Assembly (NCBI RefSeq): GCF_019279795.1
Contig: NC_056725.1
Coordinates: forward strand, 1,612,111,359-1,612,175,358
From: Protopterus annectens
Taxonomy: Eukaryota > Chordata > Ceratodontiformes > Protopteridae
Direction: 5' to 3'
Length of the DNA: 64,000 nucleotides
The notes beneath the pieces were generated by a model, which did no database searches, was not told the DNA's origin, and was given only the letters and a program-made list of their open reading frames with translations. This document shows positions 23,558 to 34,464 of the stretch, piece after piece. The first letter of the stretch is position 1. Each line of letters starts with the position of its first letter. A program made the position numbers and the translations under genes.

Positions 23558-24511
23558 AATTCTTTTGCACGCTTGATTACTGTAATAGCTGTTGTATCTA
23601 TTGATTATAAATCGTGAAAGTGATCATCTGCTTTTAGCCAGGTTTCAACTGTTAGCTATATTTGTCTAACAAAGCTTCAGTCATTCATCTAGGGATTATG
23701 TCCTACTGTGGTACTGTAATAAGTCAGAACACTTTTTATGAATTTACACAGTATTGCAGATGAGCAAGCATATTTGTTATAGAGAAACAGTTTGGCCCAG
23801 AGCTGGAGTCTGTCCCACAAGATCTCAGAAGAATTGTCGAGAACAGTAATGGTGTAATTTGTTCATCATGAGTAAATGAGAGTTATGATTACTGATAGTG
23901 AGACTGTGGTGTCCAATTCAGATAAGATAACTGCTATATTTGCTAATCTTTATGAAGATATTGAGAAGAACATTAAAAGTTTAGAATGGGCGATTTCCTG
24001 ATTCTGTTACTCTCAGTGATATGGATATGAATTATTTCATTTATATTACAAAGGACAATAATCCATTACCTGACTATCTAAATAGGATCCTCCTTCTTAA
24101 TATAAAGGATACGTTTCTGTACAGTGTAACTTATTTGATTCAGTGACCCTTAGAATCTGGTTTGGTTCCTATTGAGTGGAAATCAACATATTTTATCTAG
24201 AGTATTAAAGGAGTTACTTTAGTGGTAAACAATTTCAGACTTATTAGTCTTACAAACTTGTTGTGGAAAAGTTTTTAAAGGATATTAATACAAAGGGATT
24301 ATATTTACAGTGATATATTTCAATATATTAAAATTTCTCAAGTGTACTATGTGTGCTGTGTACTAATATTCCTGTTTATATAACATTTTTAGATGTAGAT
24401 AAAGCAGTTAGCTCTGAACCACATAGCTCCATCCTTTGTGCATCAAATCAATGGAGATGTAATCTGTGTGTAGTACAATGGATAGATAATTAAGTGGAAT
24501 AAGAGTTGGCT

Positions 24512-24513
<2 letters not shown>
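23558..24513. other. Intron sequence, no recognised gene
   Basis: No protein motif, terminal repeat or microsatellite was recognised. Confidence 0.5.
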
Positions 24514-24577
<64 letters not shown>

Positions 24578-24605
24578 GATCTATATATATATATATATAT
24601 ATGTA
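24514..24605. repeat. (AT)n microsatellite with short interruptions
   Basis: An AT dinucleotide tract broken by ATCTAT and ATGTAGATCTAT. Confidence 0.97.
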
Positions 24606-24869
24606 TAGTTAGTTCAAAAGAATATGAAATTTTAGAGGATTCTGTGTTGAGGTCATTCTCATTTCTTGCATTTTATGTTGACATTCCTATTGTGTAGTAT
24701 ATGGCAACCAGTGGCTACAGAATCAGACTCAGTACTTTTGATCACCATTTAATGTGCAGGGGACAAGTGACCTTAAGACTGAATATAATCTACTGCCTCC
24801 TATAATAACTAACACTTGTCCCAATCATATCAGTTTTACACTGTTGAGATTAATAAAGAGATTAATTAA

Positions 24870-25012
24870 GCAATAACCCACATCTGGGTGTGGGTAATGC
24901 TAGCTTTACCCATGGTTGGTGTGGTTTGGTCATGAGGGCAAAGCCCGAGTGGCCAAACAAAGCCAACTGTGGGTAAATCTAGCATTACCCACACGCAGAC
25001 ATGGGTTATTGC
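24870..25012. mobile_element. Hairpin MITE (143 bp)
   Basis: The left end starts GCAATAACCCACATC and the right end is its near complement, finishing GACATGGGTTATTGC. The pairing continues inward through GTGGGTAATGCTAG and CTAGCATTACCCAC, so the whole element can fold into one long hairpin. It has no coding capacity. No clear target duplication was identified. Confidence 0.7.
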
Positions 25013-25601
25013 TATTATACAATGACATTATTTAAGAAAAAAAATACTTACTTTTCTTAAATAATGTCTTTGTATAATGGCGGTGTGCTGTCCTTCTGCC
25101 ACTGGACATCTCATAGTTGATTTAGCTGATGTACTGCACATGCGTTTGGGACTTGTGTTTCTATGCACACCCAGTACATCAGTACTTGGAGAAAGTAAAC
25201 AACAGAGAAAAGATCTCCATTGCTCCGTTTTTCTTTTTTTTTTTTTTTTGAAATTAAAAAAAAAAAAAAAAAAGTTTGGGACCGATAGGAGAGAGACTGA
25301 ATAGAGGAAATGCAAGGGAAATCAGGTATGTGTCTTTAATTTTAAATAACGTACCTGATTTTCCTCATATCTTCTCCATACTGTCTATCATATGTACGGA
25401 GTCCGGACTACATATTTATTTATTTATTTTTGAAAACAACTATAAACATAAAAACTGACAGAATATATCAATGGAAAAAAAGTCCCGGGTGACCGGACCT
25501 TTTTCCGTTGGTAGAGTCTGGGATTTACAATGGGCACGCTGGTTGAGCTGGTCAATCAGCGTGCTCATTTTAGAATATTAATCACCAGTCATTGTATAAT
25601 A
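25013..25601. mobile_element. TIR element, 589 bp, unclassified
   Basis: TATTATACAATGAC at 25013-25026 is the exact complement of GTCATTGTATAATA at 25588-25601. Inside, GACATTATTTAAGAAAA (25024-25040) pairs with TTTTCTTAAATAATGTC (25053-25069), and GGAAATCAGGTA pairs with TACCTGATTTTCC near 25318-25364. A poly(T)-poly(A) palindrome lies at about 25230-25273. It abuts the hairpin MITE directly, so the two may be one composite element. The superfamily is unknown. Confidence 0.6.
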
Positions 25602-28120
25602 TCAGAGTTATGACCAGTGGCTCCCCAGGAATGTACCCATTTAAGGTCAAGTCCAATGTCTTCCAGTGCAGTCTTACAAAAAAAAAATGAAATTAAACCT
25701 GTCTGAGATTATTTTGCACACAAAAGCTTATACTTTCTTTTCCCAGATAAATTAACAATATCTGTCTAGTACCCATGCCCTTTACATGACCACAATAATA
25801 CTGGCACCTGCAAACTCTTTTTCTCTTATAATTTAGGTTTAAAATTAGACAGCCATTAAATATTTGCATGATAGCAACAATCTGAGCAGTAATTCTTTAA
25901 AATGTGAAACTATCCATTGGAAATTTTTAAGTTCAATGCACCTACATTAAGCTAACAATTAAGCTATCAGACATATGTATATGAACTTGAATAGCAATAC
26001 TTGAAATAAATAAAATTAAGCAAGGTTGTTTGTAATGTTAAATAATCAAACAGGTTGACATTTATATAAAGAAATATCAGAAAAATGAGTTGAAACAGAG
26101 AGCTGATCTAAAGATAATTCTAATTAATGTTTTTTTTTTTCTGGACCTATCACTGCTTGGAGCTAAAGCATTTACAGAATTCATTCCAAATTCTCATTAA
26201 AAGGCAAACAACATTTGTATATGATAAAAGGATTCCTGCTTGAACTGATTTTCATGAATGCAAATTACTTGGGTACACTGCAGAATCTTAACTGTAGCTG
26301 TAAATTGAGTAATTTAATTGATAAATTTTAATGATTTAGTTTTTTATGTTTGTTTTCTGTTGTTGATATCTGTAAATAGTTATGTTTTTGTTCTATTTAT
26401 CTTTAAATCGTGTTGTACAATCTTGGTTTTAAAATTAACATTTTTGTTTTAAAAAATGTAGCTGCCTTACAATTTTCTTTCTATCCCTCCCTGTTTCTCT
26501 CTACTTACAAAAATCTCAGTCAGTATTTCCATTTTTTCTCAATCTGAAAGAAAATTTCAGTGCCTCTGAGGGAGAAGGGTCCGGATGAAACAATGCATTC
26601 TTTTTAGCTAGAGTAACATTTAAAGAAACATTAAGCATTAAGCGTTGTAAATATGTGCACATTTGATAATCTAGTATCACTCTTTAAATTCTTGCTGCAT
26701 TTTCTCGGGATATAATTGCAAGTTCTGTTCAGTTCACATTTTACATGTTGCAAGATTTACTGGAAGCCATTACCCCTAGCATTATGTACACAGTTTTCTT
26801 TATTTAAAACTTTCATTTACCTTAGCTTAATACCGATTTCTGTATGTTTTACTGAAAAACAATTGCAAACTTCACATAGCAATTTACATTTCTCTTCTGA
26901 AAAATAAATAACATTTGCTTTTTCTATAATGCCATTTTTCTCTACCCAGTGACAGATTAGTTGTGACAGGTGACATTTATGCAGATATTTTGATTTTGTT
27001 TTATGACAATTAAATGGTATTGTAAAACCTATAGTAGGTAAATAAGAGGTATCATAGGTTGCAAGCAGATGACGATGAGGAAATTACTGGTGGTGCACAT
27101 AAAGGTTTTGCAGTGAACATTAATTGCTTGTAGACAAAAGAGTGATAAAGTGGATGAAGAGGGATTACTAAACTCAAGAGAAAGAGTGTGGAGGGAATCA
27201 TGATGGTTTATCTTTGGAGAATACAGATCTTGTATAATAAATGCATATCAGTATTTTACTGCTTTTGTGTAGATAGAAACATTATTGTACAATATACATT
27301 TAGTTTTGATGAAATGTAAAGATACTATGACTGTATTAATCAAAAAGGACTGCGCAAGACTTCTTAATGAAAATGAGTTGGTTAACCAGCGATATAGAAA
27401 AAAAAATTTGCTTGCTCCCAGAAAGATCAGTTAATAACAGCTTTTAGCTGGTATTTTAAAATAGAAAGTAGACTGAGAGAGTGTAGCTAAGTTTATCAAG
27501 CAGTAATGAAAGTTAAGTTGCAAAAAATAAATAAATAAATAAATAAATAAACAATACATCTTACCAGAAGAGCAACAGATTAACTCATTTCAGCCAAGTG
27601 TGCCTCCAGGTGTGTCCACAGGTACCTCCTACTGATGCCTCTGGGTGTCAAATATTGCTTGTTCATATTTGCATTAATAATTCCCAAATCAAGCTACATA
27701 CAAGGTATCAGTAGCATCATCTTAAAGCATACATGATGGCAAGCACAATTCTATTGATACTTGACCTCTGTCTAATGCAGCTAAAGGGATATTAAATATT
27801 ATTTGTATAGTTTATTTGCATTGTAATAATTTTCATATTTCTCTAAGTATCTCAACATTCAGGTAACACAGACAGAACTGCATAGCCTCACACAAAACAA
27901 GCAACTGTATGAAGAAACTCCTACCTCAGTATGTGCCTTGCTTGAATGGTTACTGAGATAGCATAAGTTGTTTATACAACATTATAAAATTAATATTCAT
28001 TGCTTTTATACCAGCAAATAAAATCCAGGTTAAATCATTGAAATGAATGAATGCCACCAATATAAAGATGAATTTATATTGAATAGTTTGCCATTTACAG
28101 TTTTCTAGTAACACTTATGG
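25602..28120. other. AT-rich intron sequence, no recognised gene
   Basis: Only an (AAAT)n microsatellite at about 27522-27551 was recognised. Confidence 0.5.
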
Positions 28121-28128
28121 TTCCAGAG

Positions 28129-28443
28129 CATACCTCTCAACCTTTCAGTGCAAGAAATCTGGACAAACCAGAAAGAATGGGGAGACAAAGGCCTAAAAAT
28201 AGGGACAGATTTTAAATATTGCTCCTATAAATTTAGAAAGTTATTAGAATAACATGTTTTGCATTATGTATTTTTTAAAGGATATGAAGTCTGAAACTCA
28301 AATGTCTGCCATTATTTAATATTATTTAGTGACTATAGTCCTCAATGATTTGCCAGAACAATGCAAATTTTATAAGGAACAGACCAAAAATATGAGGCAA
28401 AAATATGGACATTCAATGACAATCTGGACACTTGAGAGGTATG
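28129..28443. mobile_element. hAT-type MITE, 315 bp
   Basis: The ends are exact 12-bp inverted repeats, CATACCTCTCAA (left) and TTGAGAGGTATG (right), with further similarity inward (ATCTGGACA on the left, TCTGGACAC on the right). It is flanked on both sides by the same eight bases, TTCCAGAG (28121-28128 and 28444-28451). An 8-bp target duplication is the mark of the hAT superfamily. The interior has no coding frame, so it depends on a transposase made elsewhere. Confidence 0.88.
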
Positions 28444-28451
28444 TTCCAGAG

Positions 28452-29118
28452 ATACGAATATTTGTCTGAGCTGTAAGGTGATAACTTAATTTATTAAGGC
28501 TCAAGCCACACTCACTGGGAGTTAAAGTTATACACTCAAAGAGCTGCACTGGATGGATTACAGCAGGGACTTTATTTTTATCATAGATTCTCCAACAGTT
28601 TGATTACATAAAACAGGTTTAGCTACAACTGCTGTTGCAGTGTCATGAAATGCATGTAACCTGAATATAAGCATCTCTTAGCTGGGGAAAAGAGAAATGG
28701 CATCCAGTAAACAACAGTAGCAACTGTTCCTTACAGCCATGGACAATGTACAGTCATCTAATAGTTAAACAAAGGAAAAGAACTGAGTAAAAACTATAAC
28801 TAAAACAGACACATTTAAGTGAGTGGTTTTGTATTAAATGATGCATATTTCACAAAGCAGACCTTCTCTGCCACCTTAAAGAGTGACAGACGATCTACAG
28901 CTATATTGTGAATAATCACTCTTAATTAGGAAAAAAGAAATGGTGCCAAGACTCCATGAATAAATAAATAAATGAATAAATACACTTTTTTCAGCTGCTT
29001 TTAATGTATTTGTGCTTCTTCCTACTTTATTTAAGTTTTTGCTCTTTCTTAAAGTTTTCAGTTGCATTTAATCTGCTGCATTTATTACTGCTCGTTAGTA
29101 GCCTGATTACATTGTAAC
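28452..29118. other. Intron sequence, no recognised gene
   Basis: A short AAAT-like microsatellite near 28960-28982; otherwise nothing recognised. Confidence 0.5.
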
Positions 29119-29690
29119 TGTTATTCTAAGCCTCTTAGTTTTGATTTAAGCACTTGGGCTTCAAACTAGTTATCTTATGTAAGGAAGGTTTGTGGTCTAC
29201 ACCCTTGTGGCAGGAGAGGTGGCTTACACCATTCTGAGTTGGGAATTGCTTGTTGAACGCTGATTGTGTCTGTTATTCTAAAAGTGTCTTAGTTCTGGTT
29301 TAAGAGCTTGGGCTCCAGGCCAGTTATTTTACTTTAAGATGGTTTGTGGTCAACACTCTTGTGGCAGGAGATGTTTCTTACGGACTTCTGAGTTGGGATT
29401 TGCTGGTTGAAGACTGAGTCTGTCTGTTATTCTAAAAGTGTCTTAGTTCTGGTTTAAGTACTTGGGCTCCAAACCAATTGTTTTGCATTAAGATGGTCTG
29501 TGGTCTACACTCTCGTAGGAGGAGTGGGTAGCCTCTTCCATTTTGAGCTGGGAATTGCTAATGAAGGCTTGTTGTGCCTGTTATTCTAAAAGTGTTTGTT
29601 CTGGTTTAAGCACTTGGGCTACCAAACAGTTATTTTACACTAGGAAGTTTATGGTCTATAGTGTTCTAGCATAGCATCTAGTTTGTGCAT
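29119..29690 (+). repeat. Tandem repeat, about 153-bp unit, four copies
   Basis: Units start with CTGTTATTCTAA near 29119, 29270, 29424 and 29578, giving periods of 151-154 bp. Each carries TTAAG(C/A/T)(A/G)CTTGGGCT, GGTCTACAC-like and TGAG(T/C)TGGGA(A/T)TTGCT phrases. Copies differ by point changes and small indels. Confidence 0.85.
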
Positions 29691-30061
29691 AGCTGAACAT
29701 TGCTCATCACGTTCCTTGTCTTATTGACTCTTTCAATATTTAAATTTCCCTGTCTCCTTCCTAGTACATCAGTAGTCATAAATATGCACTTCCTGACTCT
29801 CTATGGCCAGTCTGTTGAGATGTTTATTTTGAGGCATTGTAGCAATTGCCTCATGTACATTGACAACCTATTTATTCTTAATAAAACAGATAAAGTATGC
29901 AAGGGGAGTAAATTCACTTTAACACTGGAGGCAAAACTCTATCATACAACCAAAAATAATCATAGGGAGGTTGTCACTGACACTTGAACCATACCTACTA
30001 CACAGGGTAAAGAGCCTACACATAAAACTTCTTATGCTGAGGCACTTAATAGCAAAAGGGG
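29691..30061. other. Unassigned interval with an open frame
   Basis: An open frame of 95 codons at 29700-29987 (+) has no recognisable domain, and I do not claim it as a gene. The satellite array follows immediately. Confidence 0.35.
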
Positions 30062-31903
30062 CGAGGACTGCTGTAAGATGCATGGAATTAAAGCACTAGT
30101 AAAACCCTGGTGAGTATTAGTATCACAAGTGTATAAGGATGTCTGTCAGAAGATGTGAGGATTGGTGAAAGATGCATGGAATTAAACCAGTAGTAAAACC
30201 CTGGTGAGTATTAGTATCACAAGTGTATAAGGATGTCTGTCAGAATGTGTGATGATTGGTGCAAGATGCATGGAATTAATCCAGTAGTAAAACCCTGGTG
30301 AAAATTACTATCACAATGGTAAAAAGATGTCTGTCAGAAGGTGTGATGATTGGTGCAAGATACAAGGAATTAAAGTAGTAGTAAAACCCTGGTGAGTATT
30401 AGTATCACAGGTGTGTAAGGATGTCTGCAGAAGGTATGAAGATTAGTTCAACCAGGATGGTATTAAATACACAGCAACACAGTGGTAGGTATTAGCATCC
30501 AAAGGGGGGTAAAGGATCTTTATCAGAAGGTCTGCTCGACTAACATATTGGTATGTATTAGTATCAGAAGGTTTTTATGACATTTGTCAGAAGGTTTGAA
30601 TATGAGTGCTACCAGAATTTTATTAAAGCACCAGTATCCCACTGCTAACTTCTAGAATTAGAATTGTGTAATTATGTTTATTAGATACTGTGAGGATACG
30701 CCCAGCCAAGATGGGGTAGCATCACTAGTTATGCACTGGTAACTGTTAAGACAGTAATGGTATGATTATTTCTTGGAGATGGTTTCAGAATTATTTGAAC
30801 CAAGTTGGGATTAAATAGACAAAAATGCACTGTTAGGTGTTAATATCAGAAGGGACTAAAAATGTTTATCAGAGGGTGAGAGGATGAGTGCTAGCAGGGT
30901 AGGACTACAGCACCAGTTACGAACAGGTAAGTTTTAGTATCAGAAGGCTAGAAGGATGTTTATCTGAAGGTGGGAGTATGATTGCATCCAGAACTAGATT
31001 ATAGCACAGTAATACACTGTAAGTATTAATACAAGAGTATAAGGACATTTAACAGGAAAGAATTAAAGACCCAGCAACTCAGTCTTAAGTATTACTATCA
31101 GAAGGCCATAGGGAAGTTTATTAGAGGGTGTGAGGATGAATGCAGCTAGGATGAGATTAAAGAACCAATAAAACAGTGTGAAGTACTGGTACCAGAAGGG
31201 TTCAAAATGGCTGGTAGAATGCATGAGGATGAGTGCAACAAGGACTGGATTGAAGCAGTAGTGAGAACACTGCTAAGTATTAGTATCAGGAAAGTATATG
31301 GATGTTTTCAGAAGCTCTGAGTAGCAGATCAACAAGGATATGATTAAAGCATCATTAACCCTCTAGCACTTACTAGAATTAGAAACATGTAAGGATGTTT
31401 ATTAAAGTTGTAAGGTGAGTACAACCAGGAATAGAATATACCACCAGTGCTGCAGTGTTAAGTGTTAGTGTCAGAACTGTACAAGGATGATTATCAAAAG
31501 GTGTGAGGATGAGTGCATCCAGGATAGGATTAATGTCCTTGTAACACATTAGCAAGTATTTTTGTCAGAAGAGAATAAAGGATGTTTATCAGAGGGTGTG
31601 AAGATGAGTGCAATATGGTAAAAAAGCATCAGTAGCTCACTGGCATGGACAAGAGTCAGAAGGGTATACGGATGTTCATCTGAAGGTATTAAAGTGAGTG
31701 TAAAAAAGATGGGATAAAAGTACTAGTTACAACTGTTGATTATTAGTATAAGAAGAGTTTAAAGATGATTATTAGATGGTGTGAGAATGAGTGTAAGAAG
31801 GATAGTATTAAATCACTACTAACAAACTGGTAAGGATTATTACTAAAGGGTATAAGGATGTTTACTAGGAGGTCTGCTGATAAGTTCAACCAGGATAGGA
31901 TTA
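30062..31903 (+). repeat. 94-bp satellite array, segment A
   Basis: Diverged tandem units of about 90-95 bp share the phrases GAGGATGAGTGCAA, (A/C)CAGGAT(A/G)GGATTAAA, AGTAACACA(C/T)TGGTAAG, TATTAGTATCAGAAGG and TATAAGGATGTTTATCAG. The array stops at 31903 where the Penelope-like element begins and resumes at 34465. Confidence 0.88.
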
Positions 31904-31938
31904 AAAAAACACAACCAAACTGGCAGAAAGAACTGGAA

Positions 31939-32021
31939 ATGATGCTTTAGCGTATAAAATATTTAATATCCGCTTTCGTTAAAACCAACTTCATCAGAAA
32001 TACAGAAAATGAACCCATCAT
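31939..32021 (-). ncRNA. Hammerhead-ribozyme-like core in the left arm
   Basis: This is the exact reverse complement of the right-arm motif, with the core CTGATGA at 31997-31991 and predicted cleavage between 31948 and 31947. The two motifs face outward, towards the ends of the element. Confidence 0.7.
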
Positions 32022-32169
32022 GCATATAAATACCATCATCAATTATAAAAATAATTAACAACTTAAACAAATGATTAATTAATTCACATAAAACAGGAAA
32101 TGACCAAATATGGAAAAACTACTGAAAGGAAAAAAGTTTTTTAAAAACACATTAGTATAAAAAACACTA

Positions 32170-32943
32170 TTATAATAATAATTCCAATAAACTATTCCTA
32201 TTTATAGTTTTAGACAGATTCAAACTCCGGTATTTAAGAAAACATTTCAAATTTACAGATTCATTCAACCCTGGAAAATGGTCTGAATGTAATTTAATCT
32301 GCCATAAACATTCACGTTGTTCCACAAAATTCCTAAAATCCCCAGCTCTTCCATCATAATTACATTTTTCCAAAACAGTAAAACAACATTTTTTGAATGA
32401 AGTACAGGAAATAGAATGTTTGTACAGGGCGTTATTAAGGTTTTTCGTCTTAATGGCATAAAGATGCTCCTTAATACGTTTGCCCAAGCTCCTAGTGGTC
32501 ATGCCAACATAGAAAGCTGGGCAAACAGAACATAACGCAATATAAACTAGTCCACTACTAGAACAATTTAAATAACTGGGCACTTCTAAAATTCTATCAG
32601 ACGTAGTAATGCTAATGTAAGGACCTTCTGAAATAAAACGACAAACAGAACAATTATTACATTTAAACATACCCTTTTTCTTACAACTAGAAAAATTACT
32701 AGAAGCGGTGTGTTGAAAGTTTGTTTTCTCCAAAATCATTTTAAGTGTGTTACTTTTACGAAATACAAAATTCGGTTTTGTGCCGACAGCTTTACTGATA
32801 TCTTGGTTACCTTGTAGAACTTTCCAGTTTTCTTCTAAAATTTTTCTGATTTTAAAACAATCAGAACTCATTTCAAAAGAACAATAATGTCTACCGCTGA
32901 CTGAGTGGCTGGACTGAAAATCACCCAAGAAATTTTTCTTCAT
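32170..32943 (-). pseudogene. Inverted partial copy: GIY-YIG endonuclease
   Basis: The left arm encodes the Cys-rich segment and GIY-YIG nuclease again, on the minus strand, open to the same stop position. Over about 250 codons I find two differences from the plus copy: KKCCF for KKFCF and TINRN for TIDRN. The 94-bp deletion joins KKNFL directly to GDFQSS. It has no RT and no natural start. Confidence 0.85.
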
Positions 32944-32983
32944 ATCCCCTGTGGGTAAAAAGATGAACTATGTTGTGGAACAC

Positions 32984-34172
32984 TGACACTGTTAACAACA
33001 TGATTTGTGAAATCAATTTGTTGTCTTGTTTTCTTAAGTTTACATTGGGAGATGTGGGCTTAGCTGTTAATTTTTTAGATGTACATCTGTGGTGGGATCT
33101 TGTAGATGATTGTTTTCATAGCAAAATACATAGAAAAAGAACTTTTACAAATGGTTACCTTCATTTCTCTAGTGGTCATCCAAAGTATATTACTAAAAAT
33201 ATCCCCAGGGGACAATTTATAAGAGCAAGTCGTATGACCACTAGAGATATAGACATCATACATGAATTCCACAACATAGTTCATCTTTTTACCCACAGGG
33301 GATATGAAGAAAAATTTCTTTTTGACACAGGGACAGAGATTTTTAATAAACGGTTAGATTTTTTTCCACCAATTTTGGTAAAAGGTTTCAATGTAAGCCA
33401 AAATAATACAAATGAGGGTGATTTTCAGTCCAGCCACTCAGTCAGCGGTAGACATTATTGTTCTTTTGAAATGAGTTCTGATTGTTTTAAAATCAGAAAA
33501 ATTTTAGAAGAAAACTGGAAAGTTCTACAAGGTAACCAAGATATCAGTAAAGCTGTCGGCACAAAACCGAATTTTGTATTTCGTAAAAGTAACACACTTA
33601 AAATGATTTTGGAGAAAACAAACTTTCAACACACCGCTTCTAGTAATTTTTCTAGTTGTAAGAAAAAGGGTATGTTTAAATGTAATAATTGTTCTGTTTG
33701 TCGTTTTATTTCAGAAGGTCCTTACATTAGCATTACTACGTCTGATAGAATTTTAGAAGTGCCCAGTTATTTAAATTGTTCTAGTAGTGGACTAGTTTAT
33801 ATTGCGTTATGTTCTGTTTGCCCAGCTTTCTATGTTGGCATGACCACTAGGAGCTTGGGCAAACGTATTAAGGAGCATCTTTATGCCATTAAGACGAAAA
33901 ACCTTAATAACGCCCTGTACAAACATTCTATTTCCTGTACTTCATTCAAAAAATTTTGTTTTACTGTTTTGGAAAAATGTAATTATGATGGAAGAGCTGG
34001 GGATTTTAGGAATTTTGTGGAACAACGTGAATGTTTATGGCAGATTAAATTACATTCAGACCATTTTCCAGGGTTGAATGAATCTGTAAATTTGAAATGT
34101 TTTCTTAAATACCGGAGTTTGAATCTGTCTAAAACTATAGATAGGAATAGTTTATTGGAATTATTATTATAA
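32984..34172 (+). pseudogene. Penelope-like RT C-terminus plus GIY-YIG endonuclease
   Basis: In a complete element the protein is a reverse transcriptase fused to a nicking endonuclease. Here only the last part of the RT remains: FLDVHLW, GYLHFSSGHPKY and NIPRGQFIRASRM, which form the thumb region of Penelope RTs. The catalytic RT box is lost upstream by truncation. A Cys-rich segment (SSCKKKGMFKCNNCSVCRF) comes next, then the GIY-YIG nuclease: GLVYIALCSVCPAFYVGMTT, with the catalytic Arg in RSLGKRIKEH and the Glu in NFVEQREC. The frame is open to the TAA at 34170-34172. The Cys-rich segment ahead of the nuclease recalls Neptune-type Penelope elements. No functional start is present. Confidence 0.88.
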
Positions 34173-34320
34173 TAGTGTTTTTTATACTAATGTGTTTTTA
34201 AAAAACTTTTTTCCTTTCAGTAGTTTTTCCATATTTGGTCATTTCCTGTTTTATGTGAATTAATTAATCATTTGTTTAAGTTGTTAATTATTTTTATAAT
34301 TGATGATGGTATTTATATGC

Positions 34321-34403
34321 ATGATGGGTTCATTTTCTGTATTTCTGATGAAGTTGGTTTTAACGAAAGCGGATATTAAATATTTTATACGCTAAAGCAT
34401 CAT
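34321..34403 (+). ncRNA. Hammerhead-ribozyme-like core in the right arm
   Basis: CTGATGA at 34345-34351 is followed by A, then GTT-GGTTTT-AAC as helix II, then GAAA. GCG (34369-34371) pairs with CGC (34390-34392) as helix III, with further ATA/TAT pairing inside across a G-A mismatch. TA (34393-34394) follows, so self-cleavage is predicted after 34394. Helix I is weak near the core, but ATGATG (34321-34326) can pair with CATCAT (34398-34403). Hammerheads in the terminal repeats of Penelope-like elements are established knowledge. The extra A after CTGATGA is a departure from the textbook core. Confidence 0.7.
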
Positions 34404-34464
34404 TTCCAGTTCTTTCTGCCAGTTTGGTTGTGTTTTTTTGGTTTCTACTTGGCGATTCTGTTTT

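Larger units (their letters stand above)
31904..34464 (+). mobile_element. Penelope-like element with inverted partial copy
   Basis: A 5'-truncated plus-strand copy (32981-34464) is joined head to head with a shorter minus-strand copy (32980-31904). The arms, 31904-32980 and 33268-34438, are almost identical reverse complements; the left one lacks a 94-bp internal segment. The spacer is about 287 bp. The same 13 bases, CAGGATAGGATTA, lie on both sides (31891-31903 and 34465-34477), consistent with a target duplication, although this phrase is also part of the host satellite unit. Head-to-head partial copies are typical of Penelope-like elements. Near-identity of the arms implies a young insertion. 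Confidence 0.9.
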
